Positions 11,562-19,588 of a stretch of 64,000 bases of DNA are shown here, piece after piece; position 1 is the stretch's first letter, and the number at the start of each line of letters is the position of its first letter. The position numbers were made by a program, and so were the translations under genes. This stretch comes from Bog-473 sp963766995. GTDB taxonomy: Bacteria; Actinomycetota; Acidimicrobiia; Acidimicrobiales; RAAP-2. A model generated the notes under the pieces. The model was not told the origin of the DNA, did no database searches, and saw only the letters and a list, made by a program, of their open reading frames with translations. The stretch lies in NCBI GenBank assembly GCA_963766995.1, contig CAVYCE010000002.1, positions 1 through 64,000 on the forward strand, in the 5' to 3' direction.

Positions 11562-13217
11562 ATGAGTTCCAGCCCAGGTTCTGATTCCAACTCCTCCGTG
11601 GAGCGCCAGTCCTTCAATGATGTTGTGGCGCAGTTCCTGCGCCAGTATTTCGAGGATCATCCGACCGGAGCCACGTTCTACGGGTTGACCGAATGGGACG
11701 ACCGCCTGGGTGATGCCACGGCTGCCGGTTTCGAGGGTCGAGACGCCAAAGAGCGCGAGTGGCTCGATCGTTTCAACCGATTCGACGCCTCGACGCTGCC
11801 GGCGGAGTCCCAGGTCGACCTGGCCTTGATGCTGGCTCACTTGAGCGAGCAGGTGGCCAACGCCGACTTCGTGCCTTGGCGGCATAACGCTCGCACCTAT
11901 CTCGACAACGGCGTGTTCTCGCTGTTCGTGCACGGCACCCGTTCCGAGTCCGAGGCCACGGCCGCTGCAGTGGCTCGCCTGAGTCAGGTGCCGAGCGTTT
12001 TGGCGTCCGGACGGGAGAACCTCGATCCCGCTCTCGTGGATGCCAACCTCCTGCGTATGTGGGGCATCCCGAATGTGGCGGCCCAGGCCTCGTTTATGCG
12101 CCAGGGGCTGGGCGTGTTCGTCCAGGACGCCGGCCATCGGGCCGAATTGGAGCGGGCCGGGCAAGCCGCCGCCGCGGCGTATGACGAGTACGGCGCTTTT
12201 CTTGCTGAGATGGCCGAGCGGGCCACGGGAAGTTTCGTGTTCGGCGAGGAGCGCTACGACACCGTGCTCAAAGTGGGTGAAGGTTTCGCCTTCGGGGCGC
12301 GGGAGCTACGCGAAATGGGGCGCCACCAAGTGGACCGCATCGACTCCCTCATGGCCGAGCTGGCCCACGAGATGACCGGCTCGGACGATTGGCGCTCGGT
12401 GGTCCAGGGGCTGCGAGACCACCACCCGAATTCCATGGACGAGATGCTCCGCTGTTACCGAGAGGAGACAGCGAAGGCCCAGGCCTTTGTGCGCCAACGC
12501 GAGCTGATGACTGTGCCCGACGGCGAGGAGTGTGCGGTGGAGCCCGCGCCGCTCTTCATTCGGTCGGCCGCCCCGGTGGCCTCTTACTTTCCGCCAGCGG
12601 CGTTCGGTCCGCCCTCGCAGGGGACCTTCAATGTGCCCTTCACTCCCGACGGGGCCAGCCCCGAAGAGCAGGAGGCGAGACTGCGTTCGAACTCGTACTT
12701 CGAAATCCCAGGCGTTACGGCCCACGAGGCCTACCCCGGACACCATCTCCATTTCGTGACGGCTCAGGGCTCGAACCCGCTGCGCCGGGTCCTCACCAGC
12801 ACCTACATGGTCGAGGGCTGGGGCCTCTATGTGGAGCAGATGATGGGGGAGCAGGGCTACTACGAGACGCCCGAGGTGCGGCTGGGACAACTCAGCATGC
12901 GACTCTTCCGGGCCGGGAGGATTGTGGTCGATACCAGCCTGCACATGGGCGAGATGTCCATGGACGAAGCAATCGTCTTCATGTCCGAACGCTGCGGATT
13001 CCCGGTCCCGACGGCCCGAGGTGAAGTGCTGCGCTACTGCGCCAACCCGACCCAGGCCTCGGCCTACCTGACGGGGGCCCTGGAGATTGAGCGCATGGCG
13101 GGCCAGTGGACCTCGACGGGAAAGGGCACGCTGCGTCAGTTCCATGACGCGCTGGCCGGGTCGGGCAAGCTGCCGCTCGGGGTGGCGGCCCGAGCCATTG
13201 GACTTTCGGCTGGCTGA
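11562..13217 (+). CDS. DUF885 family protein (putative metallo-peptidase)
   Basis: 551 aa from ATG 11562, preceded by AAGGA. It belongs to the DUF885 family: large, mostly helical cytoplasmic proteins with a zincin-like motif, here HEAYPGHHL (about residue 388), followed by the conserved EGWGLYVEQMM (about 421). The two histidines and glutamates suggest zinc binding, and members are annotated as putative carboxypeptidase-like enzymes. No signal peptide is seen. The substrate is unknown. A GTG 24 nt upstream is in frame but lacks a ribosome site. Confidence 0.88.
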   Translation: MSSSPGSDSNSSVERQSFNDVVAQFLRQYFEDHPTGATFYGLTEWDDRLGDATAAGFEGRDAKEREWLDRFNRFDASTLPAESQVDLALMLAHLSEQVANADFVPWRHNARTYLDNGVFSLFVHGTRSESEATAAAVARLSQVPSVLASGRENLDPALVDANLLRMWGIPNVAAQASFMRQGLGVFVQDAGHRAELERAGQAAAAAYDEYGAFLAEMAERATGSFVFGEERYDTVLKVGEGFAFGARELREMGRHQVDRIDSLMAELAHEMTGSDDWRSVVQGLRDHHPNSMDEMLRCYREETAKAQAFVRQRELMTVPDGEECAVEPAPLFIRSAAPVASYFPPAAFGPPSQGTFNVPFTPDGASPEEQEARLRSNSYFEIPGVTAHEAYPGHHLHFVTAQGSNPLRRVLTSTYMVEGWGLYVEQMMGEQGYYETPEVRLGQLSMRLFRAGRIVVDTSLHMGEMSMDEAIVFMSERCGFPVPTARGEVLRYCANPTQASAYLTGALEIERMAGQWTSTGKGTLRQFHDALAGSGKLPLGVAARAIGLSAG

Positions 13218-13395
13218 CCGGCGCTGATCGACCAAGTGCCGGTGTCGTGACCAGGGGCACCTTGGCCTCGGGACTAAGGTGTTCACGAGAACGAAACAAT
13301 TTGGCCGCAGCGTGGCGTGCCTCGGACTCAGGGCTTCAGAGCTCGGAGTGAGGTCGGCCTCCGCACCGACCCACAGAGACGAGACGAGGCAGCCC

Positions 13396-15270
13396 GTGGC
13401 ATCGGGAACCCAGCACGAAACCGAGCAACTCGATCAGGTCATTGTCCGTTTCGCCGGCGACTCCGGCGACGGGATGCAGCTGACCGGCGACCGCTTCACC
13501 ACATCGAGTGCGCTCTTGGGCAATGACATGTCCACCTTCCCGGACTTCCCGGCCGAGATCCGGGCCCCGGCGGGCACCCTCAACGGTGTCTCTGCCTTCC
13601 AAGTGCACATCTCGGACCACGACATCCTCACCCCGGGCGACTCGCCCAACGTGTTGGTGGCTATGAACCCCGCCGCCCTCAAGGCCAACATCGACATGAT
13701 GGACAAGGGCACCATCCTTCTCATCAACAGCGATGCCTTTGAGGAGCGCAACTTGGCCAAGGCTGGGTATGCCGAGAACCCGCTGACCGATGGATCTCTC
13801 AGCGCCTACACGGTGTACGAGGTGCCCATGACCTCCATCACCCAAGAGGTATGCAAGGAGGCTGGCGTCAAGCCTCGGGACGCCGAGCGCTCGAAGAACT
13901 TCTTCGCTCTGGGATTGGTCAGTTGGCTGTACACGCGTCCCATCGAGCCGACGCTGGAGTGGATCAGCACGCGCTTTGGTTCCAAGCCGCAGGTGGCCGA
14001 GGCCAACACCCGCGCCTTCCGCGCCGGTTTTGACTTCGGTGAGACCGCCGAACTTTTCGAGTCCAACTATGAAGTCCGTCCGGCCACGTTTGAGCCCGGC
14101 GAGTACGTGCAGGTGACCGGTAACCAGGCCATGGCTTGGGGCCTCATCGCCGCCGCCCGCCTGGCTGGCCTGCCCTTGTTTTTGGGCAGCTACCCGATCA
14201 CTCCGGCCTCTGACATTCTGCACGAGCTCAGCCGCCGCAAAGAGTTCGGCATCCGCACCTTCCAGGCCGAGGACGAGATCGCCGGGGTGGGCGCTGCCTT
14301 GGGCGCCGCCTTCGGCGGTGCGCTGGGTGTGACGACGACCTCGGGTCCGGGCCTGGACCTCAAGTCCGAGACCGTGGGTCTGGCCGTCAACCTCGAGCTG
14401 CCTCTGGTCATCGTCGATGTGCAGCGAGGCGGTCCGTCAACCGGTCTGCCCACCAAGACCGAACAGGCGGACCTTCTGCAGGCGCTGTACGGCCGGCACG
14501 GCGAGGCGCCGTTGCCCGTGATCGCGCCGCAGACACCGAGCGATTGTTTTGCCATCGCCATTGAGGCGGTGCGGCTGGCGGTCAAGTACCGCACTCCGGT
14601 GATCGTGCTGTCCGATGGTTACTTGGCCAATGGGGCCGAACCGTGGAAGCTGCCCGACCTCGACAGCTTCGAACCGATTGCACCGGCCTTCGCCACCGAG
14701 CCCAATCATGTGGACGAGGACGGCACGCCGTCCTTCTGGCCCTACGTGCGCGATCCCGAGACGCTGGCCCGCCCGTGGGCCCCTCCCGGTCTGCCCGGTC
14801 TGGAACACCGCATCGGTGGCTTGGAAAAGGCCGACGGCAGCGGCAATGTTTCCTACGACGGCAACAACCATGAGCGCATGGTGCACTTACGCCAGGACAA
14901 GATCGCCGGGATCGCCAAGGACATCCCGCTGCTGGCCGTCGATGATCCGACCGAAGACGCACAACTGCTGTTGGTCTCCTGGGGATCGACGTACGCCGCC
15001 GTGGCGGCCGGTGTGAAACGGATTCGGGCCCGCGGCATGAAGGCCGCTCACGCTCACCTGCGCTACCTCAACCCGTTCCCCTCGAATCTAGGTGACGTGT
15101 TGGGGCACTACAGCCAAGTGCTGGTGCCCGAAATGAACCTGGGCCAGCTCAGCCGCGTCCTGCGCGCCGAGTTCCTGGTCGATGCGCAATCCCTCAACAA
15201 GATGCAAGGCCACCCGTTCCGCGTGGGCGAGATCGAGTCGGCCATCGCCGTGCTGCTCGGAGGCAACTGA
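13396..15270 (+). CDS. korA: 2-oxoglutarate:ferredoxin oxidoreductase, alpha (gamma-alpha fused)
   Basis: 624 aa. It forms the KorAB complex, which converts 2-oxoglutarate and CoA to succinyl-CoA and CO2 with ferredoxin as electron carrier. The N-terminal gamma-type domain (VIVRFAGDSGDGMQLTG, residues 15-31) is fused to the pyrimidine-binding alpha domain (SYPITPASDILHEL; TTTSGPGLDLKSE; PSTGLPTKTEQAD). The start is GTG 13396 after GACGAGG. A -10-like TAAGGT at 13275-13280 would give an untranslated leader of about 110 nt. It overlaps korB by one base, so the two are co-translated. This enzyme replaces or supplements 2-oxoglutarate dehydrogenase, relevant to GarA further on. Confidence 0.95.
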   Translation: MASGTQHETEQLDQVIVRFAGDSGDGMQLTGDRFTTSSALLGNDMSTFPDFPAEIRAPAGTLNGVSAFQVHISDHDILTPGDSPNVLVAMNPAALKANIDMMDKGTILLINSDAFEERNLAKAGYAENPLTDGSLSAYTVYEVPMTSITQEVCKEAGVKPRDAERSKNFFALGLVSWLYTRPIEPTLEWISTRFGSKPQVAEANTRAFRAGFDFGETAELFESNYEVRPATFEPGEYVQVTGNQAMAWGLIAAARLAGLPLFLGSYPITPASDILHELSRRKEFGIRTFQAEDEIAGVGAALGAAFGGALGVTTTSGPGLDLKSETVGLAVNLELPLVIVDVQRGGPSTGLPTKTEQADLLQALYGRHGEAPLPVIAPQTPSDCFAIAIEAVRLAVKYRTPVIVLSDGYLANGAEPWKLPDLDSFEPIAPAFATEPNHVDEDGTPSFWPYVRDPETLARPWAPPGLPGLEHRIGGLEKADGSGNVSYDGNNHERMVHLRQDKIAGIAKDIPLLAVDDPTEDAQLLLVSWGSTYAAVAAGVKRIRARGMKAAHAHLRYLNPFPSNLGDVLGHYSQVLVPEMNLGQLSRVLRAEFLVDAQSLNKMQGHPFRVGEIESAIAVLLGGN

Positions 15271-16295
15271 TGACCACCACCGCTATTCCCGTGACCACCC
15301 GCAAGGACTGGACCAGCGATCAAGAAGTGCGCTGGTGCCCGGGCTGCGGCGACTACTCCATTTTGGCCGCGGTCCAGATGTTGATGCCCGACCTCGGAGT
15401 GCGCCGTGAGAGCACGGTGTTCCTGTCCGGTATCGGTTGTGCTGCTCGTTTTCCGTATTACATGAACACCTACGGCATGCATTCCATTCACGGCCGGGCG
15501 CCGGCCATTGCCACGGGGCTGGCTACGTCTCGCCCCGACTTGGACGTATGGGTGATCTCGGGTGACGGTGACTCGCTGTCCATCGGTGGCAACCATCTCA
15601 TTCACGCCCTACGCCGCAACGTGCGCATCAACATCTTGATGTTCAACAACCAGATTTATGGGCTGACCAAGGGGCAGTATTCGCCCACCTCCGAAGTGGC
15701 CAAGGTCACCAAGTCGACGCCGTTCGGCTCGCTGGACACCCCTTTCAACCCGGTCAGCCTGGCCCTCGGGGCCGAGGCCACCTTCGTGGCCCGCACGCAC
15801 GACATGGACCGAGCCCACATGCAGGAGACCTTCCGGCGAGCCCACGAGCACAATGGCGCCGCCTTCGTCGAGGTGCTCCAGAACTGCAACGTGTTCAATG
15901 ACGGCGCCTTCGAGAAGATCACGGGCAAGGAAGTGCGCTCCAACATGCTCATTCCACTTCGGCACGGCGAACCCATCGTCTTCGGTGCCGAAGGTGAAGA
16001 GCGGGGCGTAGCCCAGCGACCCGACGGCGGGTTGGAGATCGTCAACGTGTCCGACGTCGGTCTCGACGGCCTGCTGGTGCACGATGAGCGTCGAGACGAC
16101 CCCGGCTTGGCCTTCCAGCTCTCACGCCTGGCCCGTGGTCCGTACGAACCCACGCCCATCGGCGTCTTCCGAGCCGTTGAGCGTCCTGAGTACGGCACCC
16201 AGATGTCCCAGCAGATTGTCCAAGCCCAAGACAAGCGCGGCGTGGGCGACATCGCAGACTTGCTGCGCTCCGGTTCGAGCTGGACGGTTTCTTAG
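15270..16295 (+). CDS. korB: 2-oxoglutarate:ferredoxin oxidoreductase, beta subunit
   Basis: 341 aa. This is the thiamine-diphosphate subunit of KorAB. The sequence has the four-cysteine-poor short form typical of Kor: CPGCGDYSIL near residue 25, SGIGCAARFPYY, the ThDP/Mg motif GDGDSLSIGGNH with LMFNNQIYGLTKGQYSPTS, and a C-terminal tail. ATG 15270 overlaps the korA stop (TGATG). No separate ferredoxin gene lies beside it, so the electron acceptor must be encoded elsewhere. Confidence 0.95.
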   Translation: MTTTAIPVTTRKDWTSDQEVRWCPGCGDYSILAAVQMLMPDLGVRRESTVFLSGIGCAARFPYYMNTYGMHSIHGRAPAIATGLATSRPDLDVWVISGDGDSLSIGGNHLIHALRRNVRINILMFNNQIYGLTKGQYSPTSEVAKVTKSTPFGSLDTPFNPVSLALGAEATFVARTHDMDRAHMQETFRRAHEHNGAAFVEVLQNCNVFNDGAFEKITGKEVRSNMLIPLRHGEPIVFGAEGEERGVAQRPDGGLEIVNVSDVGLDGLLVHDERRDDPGLAFQLSRLARGPYEPTPIGVFRAVERPEYGTQMSQQIVQAQDKRGVGDIADLLRSGSSWTVS

Positions 16296-16380
16296 TCGCT
16301 GCGGCTAGAACTTGGGGCATCGCTGGGGCATCGCTGGTGGGCTCAAGGTGCCCACCCCGAGTGAGTCGGCGACCGTCCCC

Positions 16381-16677
16381 CTAGGTGCGGGGCACGAAGA
16401 CGTAGCGCCATTGCTCGGTCGGGCCATCATCGACCAGCACAGAGAGGCCTTGGCGCTCTTCCACTTCGAGCGGAGGAGGGGATCGCTCCCATCGGCTGCG
16501 GCATGGACCTCCCTCGCAGGGGATGAACATGCGGTCGCCGGGAAGTAGGGCGTAGGCATCGGCATCCGCAGGGGCAACCTCCAGGGCCAATTCACTCCGG
16601 CCGACCCTTCTCTTCACGAGATTCGCTGGGTCGCTCGAACCAACCAGTTGGCAACCAAGTTGCACCAAGGCTGCCAT
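16381..16677 (-). CDS. Small hypothetical protein
   Basis: 98 aa from ATG 16677 (GTG 16680 is also possible). No family is recognised. It has an ordered-looking composition (LVQLGCQLV, ELALEVAPADADAYALLPGD, LSVLVDDGPTEQWRYVFVPR) with two cysteines near CEGGPC and a positively charged middle. No signal peptide or membrane segment is visible. It is convergent with korB and divergent from the next gene. It is kept because composition and codon pattern match its neighbours, but homology support is lacking. Confidence 0.5.
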   Translation of the reverse strand: MAALVQLGCQLVGSSDPANLVKRRVGRSELALEVAPADADAYALLPGDRMFIPCEGGPCRSRWERSPPPLEVEERQGLSVLVDDGPTEQWRYVFVPRT

Positions 16678-16750
16678 CACCGCTTCTTACGCTCCCTGCC
16701 AGTCGCTGCAGCGCGATTGGCAATACCTGATGCGGGTAAGGGGAGCGGAG

Positions 16751-17719
16751 ATGGGCGAGATCACGACAGGGGAGGTAGCGGACCAGAGGGCGTGGGCCAC
16801 GTATTGCGAGGCCCTCGCCGAGCCGCGGCCGGCCTACGAGAAGCGGATGGTCGGATGGGTGGTGGCCGCACTGGTTGCCATCGTCATCGTCGCCGGAACC
16901 GTTGCCATCTTCGCCACGTCCGGGAGCGGCAACGGGAACGCTGACGGCGCCGTCGTCAATGCCGTGAGCGGTGTCCTGGGGGACCACACGGCCAGCCTGA
17001 CTCTTTCGGGTTCAGTTGATGCCGGTGGCCAGACTGTTCCTGTCACTGGGACTGGTATGGCCGACTTCACCCAGAACGCAATGCAGTTGCGGATGCATTT
17101 GGGCAACCTCGGTCTGGGCGACTTGACCGAAGAAGCCGACTACGTCGGAAATGCGATGTACATCAACATGGGCAATCTCATCGGACAGATCCTGCCCGGC
17201 AAGTCATGGGTATCCATGGACCTCTCACAGTTCAGTGCCGGCCAGCCCGACAGCGTGGACTTGAGCGGGAGCAGCCTCACCAATGACCCAGTGGCCGCAC
17301 TCAAGCTCTTGGCCGAACAGGGCAACACGGCCACCGACTTGGGACCGTCCACCATCGATGGCGTGGCCGTTGAGGGCTATTCGGTCAAAATGAATCAGTC
17401 CCATCTGCAGCAGGAGTTGAAGTCAGCTTCGCTGCCGTCCTGGCTCCGTCAGACTGAGGCGTCAGTGTCCAACCCCAACCTTACGTATGTCGTTGACATC
17501 ACCAAGGGCGGTCAGTTGGAGCGGATGACGACCGACATTTCGCTGTCCACGGGAGGCAAGATGGTGGTCGACGCCCTTTCGATGGACTTCGCTCACTTCG
17601 GACTTCCGGTTGCCATCACCGCGCCGCCGATCAGCCAGGTGGGCTCTTTCACTCAGTTCGAGCAGGCGGCCCAGAGCGGTGCCGGTAGCACCGTCAACGC
17701 CAGCAGCCCTGCCGTTTAG
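16751..17719 (+). CDS. LppX/LprG-like membrane-anchored protein
   Basis: 322 aa from ATG 16751, with AAGGGGAG 5 nt upstream. A single membrane segment (about residues 34-58) anchors a large outer domain. The beta-rich region (ADYVGNAMYINMGNL, GKSWVSMDLSQF, TIDGVAVEGYSVKM, TYVVDITKGGQLERMT) follows the layout of LppX/LprAFG-type lipid-carrier folds, also seen in related actinobacterial secreted proteins. A role in lipid or hydrophobic ligand transport is inferred from that fold only. The stop overlaps the stop of the convergent DUF1015 gene by 4 bp. Confidence 0.7.
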   Translation: MGEITTGEVADQRAWATYCEALAEPRPAYEKRMVGWVVAALVAIVIVAGTVAIFATSGSGNGNADGAVVNAVSGVLGDHTASLTLSGSVDAGGQTVPVTGTGMADFTQNAMQLRMHLGNLGLGDLTEEADYVGNAMYINMGNLIGQILPGKSWVSMDLSQFSAGQPDSVDLSGSSLTNDPVAALKLLAEQGNTATDLGPSTIDGVAVEGYSVKMNQSHLQQELKSASLPSWLRQTEASVSNPNLTYVVDITKGGQLERMTTDISLSTGGKMVVDALSMDFAHFGLPVAITAPPISQVGSFTQFEQAAQSGAGSTVNASSPAV

Positions 17720-18918
17720 GCGTCCAGCCAGCGGAACACCATGCCGGTACGAGGTTTGGGGCTGAAATATGTGGTCTTGGGCGGCATGCGCCGGCGCTGG
17801 CCCGCCCACTCCTCAATCTGAGGCACCGTGACGGGCCGCAGCAGAAAGGCGGCTTGGGCGTCACCACCTTTGAGCGCTTCCAGTACCTCGGCCACGCTGT
17901 GGCGATGCGTGGCGTCATGCGCGGGCAGGTTGGAGAGCGCAAAAGCAATGAGGCTCGAGTCCAGATCATCGCCCGCCTGCTCGTAGGTGGTGGCGAGGGG
18001 GAGCAGTAGGTAGGCATCGCCGCCGGTAATCAAGGCCAGTGAGTTGGCATCGCCCAACGCGCCAATGGTTCGATCATCGGCCGAACCGGCCCGCACAACG
18101 TCAAACGAATTGGAGAGAGCGCCCACCAGATCGAATTCAGCCGGCAGCCCGGCAATGGTGCGATGAATGGCGCCCACGGTCAGCTGTTCTTCGGCCAATT
18201 CCACGACCAGGGCGAGGACCAGATCATGGGGACCGGGCTGATTGCCGTTCTCGGCCCGGACCTCGGCCGAATACGTGCGGGCCGTTTCATAACGGTGGTG
18301 ACCATCGGCAATCACAACGGGAGCGGCGCCGACGGCTTCAACAATGGCCGCGATGGAGTCTTGGTCGTTGAGTACCCAGAGCTGGTGCCGTACGCCATCG
18401 TCGTCATAGGCATCGGCGACCGGTTCGTCATCAGTGGGGTCGAAGGTGTTGGTCAATCCCTTGCTCATGGACAGGCCCCAAATGGGGGAGAGGTTGGCCC
18501 GAGTGGCACGGAGGAGATCGAGCCGATCGCTCTTGGGCTTGGGCAGTGTCTGCTCGTGGGGGAGGATGTCACTCTCTTCGCCTGGCTCGGCCAATCCCAA
18601 CAGGCCAAGCACGCCCGTGCTGGCGCGCCCCGCCGTATCGGTCATTCGATAGGGGTAGAGACAGGCGCTGCTATCGGCAACCAAGACCCCGTCGGCCACC
18701 CATTTGGCGAACAAATCGCTGGCCACCATGTAGCGGTCGCGGCCGCCCTGCAGATCTGGTTCGGGCAGCTCCACCAACACGGCATTGGCCGGATGGCGTG
18801 AAGCGAGATGCACGCGCTCGGCCGACCCGATCACGTCGTAGGGAGGGGCCATGACCTGGGCGATGGGTGCCAATGCGGGGGCGTAACGCAGTCCCTTAAA
18901 GGGTTCGAAGCGCGGCAT
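17716..18918 (-). CDS. DUF1015 family protein
   Basis: 400 aa from ATG 18918. It matches DUF1015, a widespread family of cytosolic proteins of unclear enzymatic role: the opening PFKGLRYAPALAPIAQVMAPPYDVI, then HEQTLPKPKSDRLDLLRAT, VIADGHHRYETARTY with paired histidines, and a C-terminal FFSP-like KTTYFSPKPRTG. The start is placed at the conserved N-terminus; a CAGAGT hexamer sits 12 nt upstream, a weak -10. It is divergent from the pgsA-like gene. Confidence 0.9.
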   Translation of the reverse strand: MPRFEPFKGLRYAPALAPIAQVMAPPYDVIGSAERVHLASRHPANAVLVELPEPDLQGGRDRYMVASDLFAKWVADGVLVADSSACLYPYRMTDTAGRASTGVLGLLGLAEPGEESDILPHEQTLPKPKSDRLDLLRATRANLSPIWGLSMSKGLTNTFDPTDDEPVADAYDDDGVRHQLWVLNDQDSIAAIVEAVGAAPVVIADGHHRYETARTYSAEVRAENGNQPGPHDLVLALVVELAEEQLTVGAIHRTIAGLPAEFDLVGALSNSFDVVRAGSADDRTIGALGDANSLALITGGDAYLLLPLATTYEQAGDDLDSSLIAFALSNLPAHDATHRHSVAEVLEALKGGDAQAAFLLRPVTVPQIEEWAGQRRRMPPKTTYFSPKPRTGMVFRWLDA

Positions 18919-18978
18919 GGGGTCACTCTGGCACACGGAGCACCAGGTCGGGGCGGTGTCCTCCCGTAGACTGCCGGC

Positions 18979-19584
18979 GTGGATGTGGAAGAAGAAGGTC
19001 TCGACCGGATTCTGACCGCACCCAATCTCATCACCATGGTCCGGCTGCTCTGCATCCCTCTTTTCTTGTGGCTGCTGTTCGGGGCCCATCACCAGACCTT
19101 CGCTGCCATCCTCCTGGCCGCACTTGGGGCCACCGACTGGGTGGACGGATTTGTGGCCCGCCGGTACCACCAGGTGTCCACCTTCGGGAAGGTGCTGGAC
19201 CCGACGGCCGACCGCATTCTGGTGGCCACCGCCGTGATCTCGGTGATTGTGCACGGAGCCGTGCCTCTGTGGTTTGGGCTGGCCACCATTGCCCGGGAGA
19301 CGCTGGTCTCAGTGATGGTGTTACTCCTGGCCGCCCTGGGTGCCGCCCGCATCGATGTGTTGTGGGTGGGCAAAGCGGGCACATTTGCCTTGATGTTCGC
19401 CTACCCAACCTTTCTGCTCGGCCACGGCTCCGCCGCCTGGCAGCAGCCAGTGCGGGACATCGGGTGGATTGTGGGGATCATCGGTCTGATCCTGGCGTGG
19501 GTAGCCGCAGCCAGTTACGTGGCTCCCGCACGCACGGCGCTCCGGGAAGGACGGGCCGCTCGTCAGAGTGCGGTCGAGGGCTGA
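18979..19584 (+). CDS. pgsA: CDP-alcohol phosphatidyltransferase (PgsA-like)
   Basis: 201 aa, several membrane spans. It has the full CDP-alcohol transferase signature D-x2-D-G-x2-A-R-x8-G-x3-D-x3-D at residues 55-77 (DWVDGFVARR then GKVLDPTAD). It transfers a phosphatidyl group from CDP-diacylglycerol to a polar alcohol, most likely glycerol 3-phosphate (phosphatidylglycerophosphate synthase); inositol phosphate cannot be excluded. The start is GTG 18979: TAGACT (18967-18972) is exactly 12 nt upstream. In mycobacteria pgsA2 also precedes the gcvH-garA region, so this neighbourhood is conserved. Confidence 0.88.
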   Translation: MDVEEEGLDRILTAPNLITMVRLLCIPLFLWLLFGAHHQTFAAILLAALGATDWVDGFVARRYHQVSTFGKVLDPTADRILVATAVISVIVHGAVPLWFGLATIARETLVSVMVLLLAALGAARIDVLWVGKAGTFALMFAYPTFLLGHGSAAWQQPVRDIGWIVGIIGLILAWVAAASYVAPARTALREGRAARQSAVEG

Positions 19585-19588
19585 CCGC

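Noticed and set aside
10488..12164. Long minus-strand frame opposite the aldolase and DUF885 genes.
   Set aside because: It is the antisense shadow of two well-recognised genes in GC-rich DNA, with His/Arg/Gly-rich composition and no motif.
16314..16336. Direct repeat TGGGGCATCGC twice in tandem behind korB.
   Set aside because: Two copies of 11 bp in a short convergent gap; no attachment-site or element boundary accompanies them.
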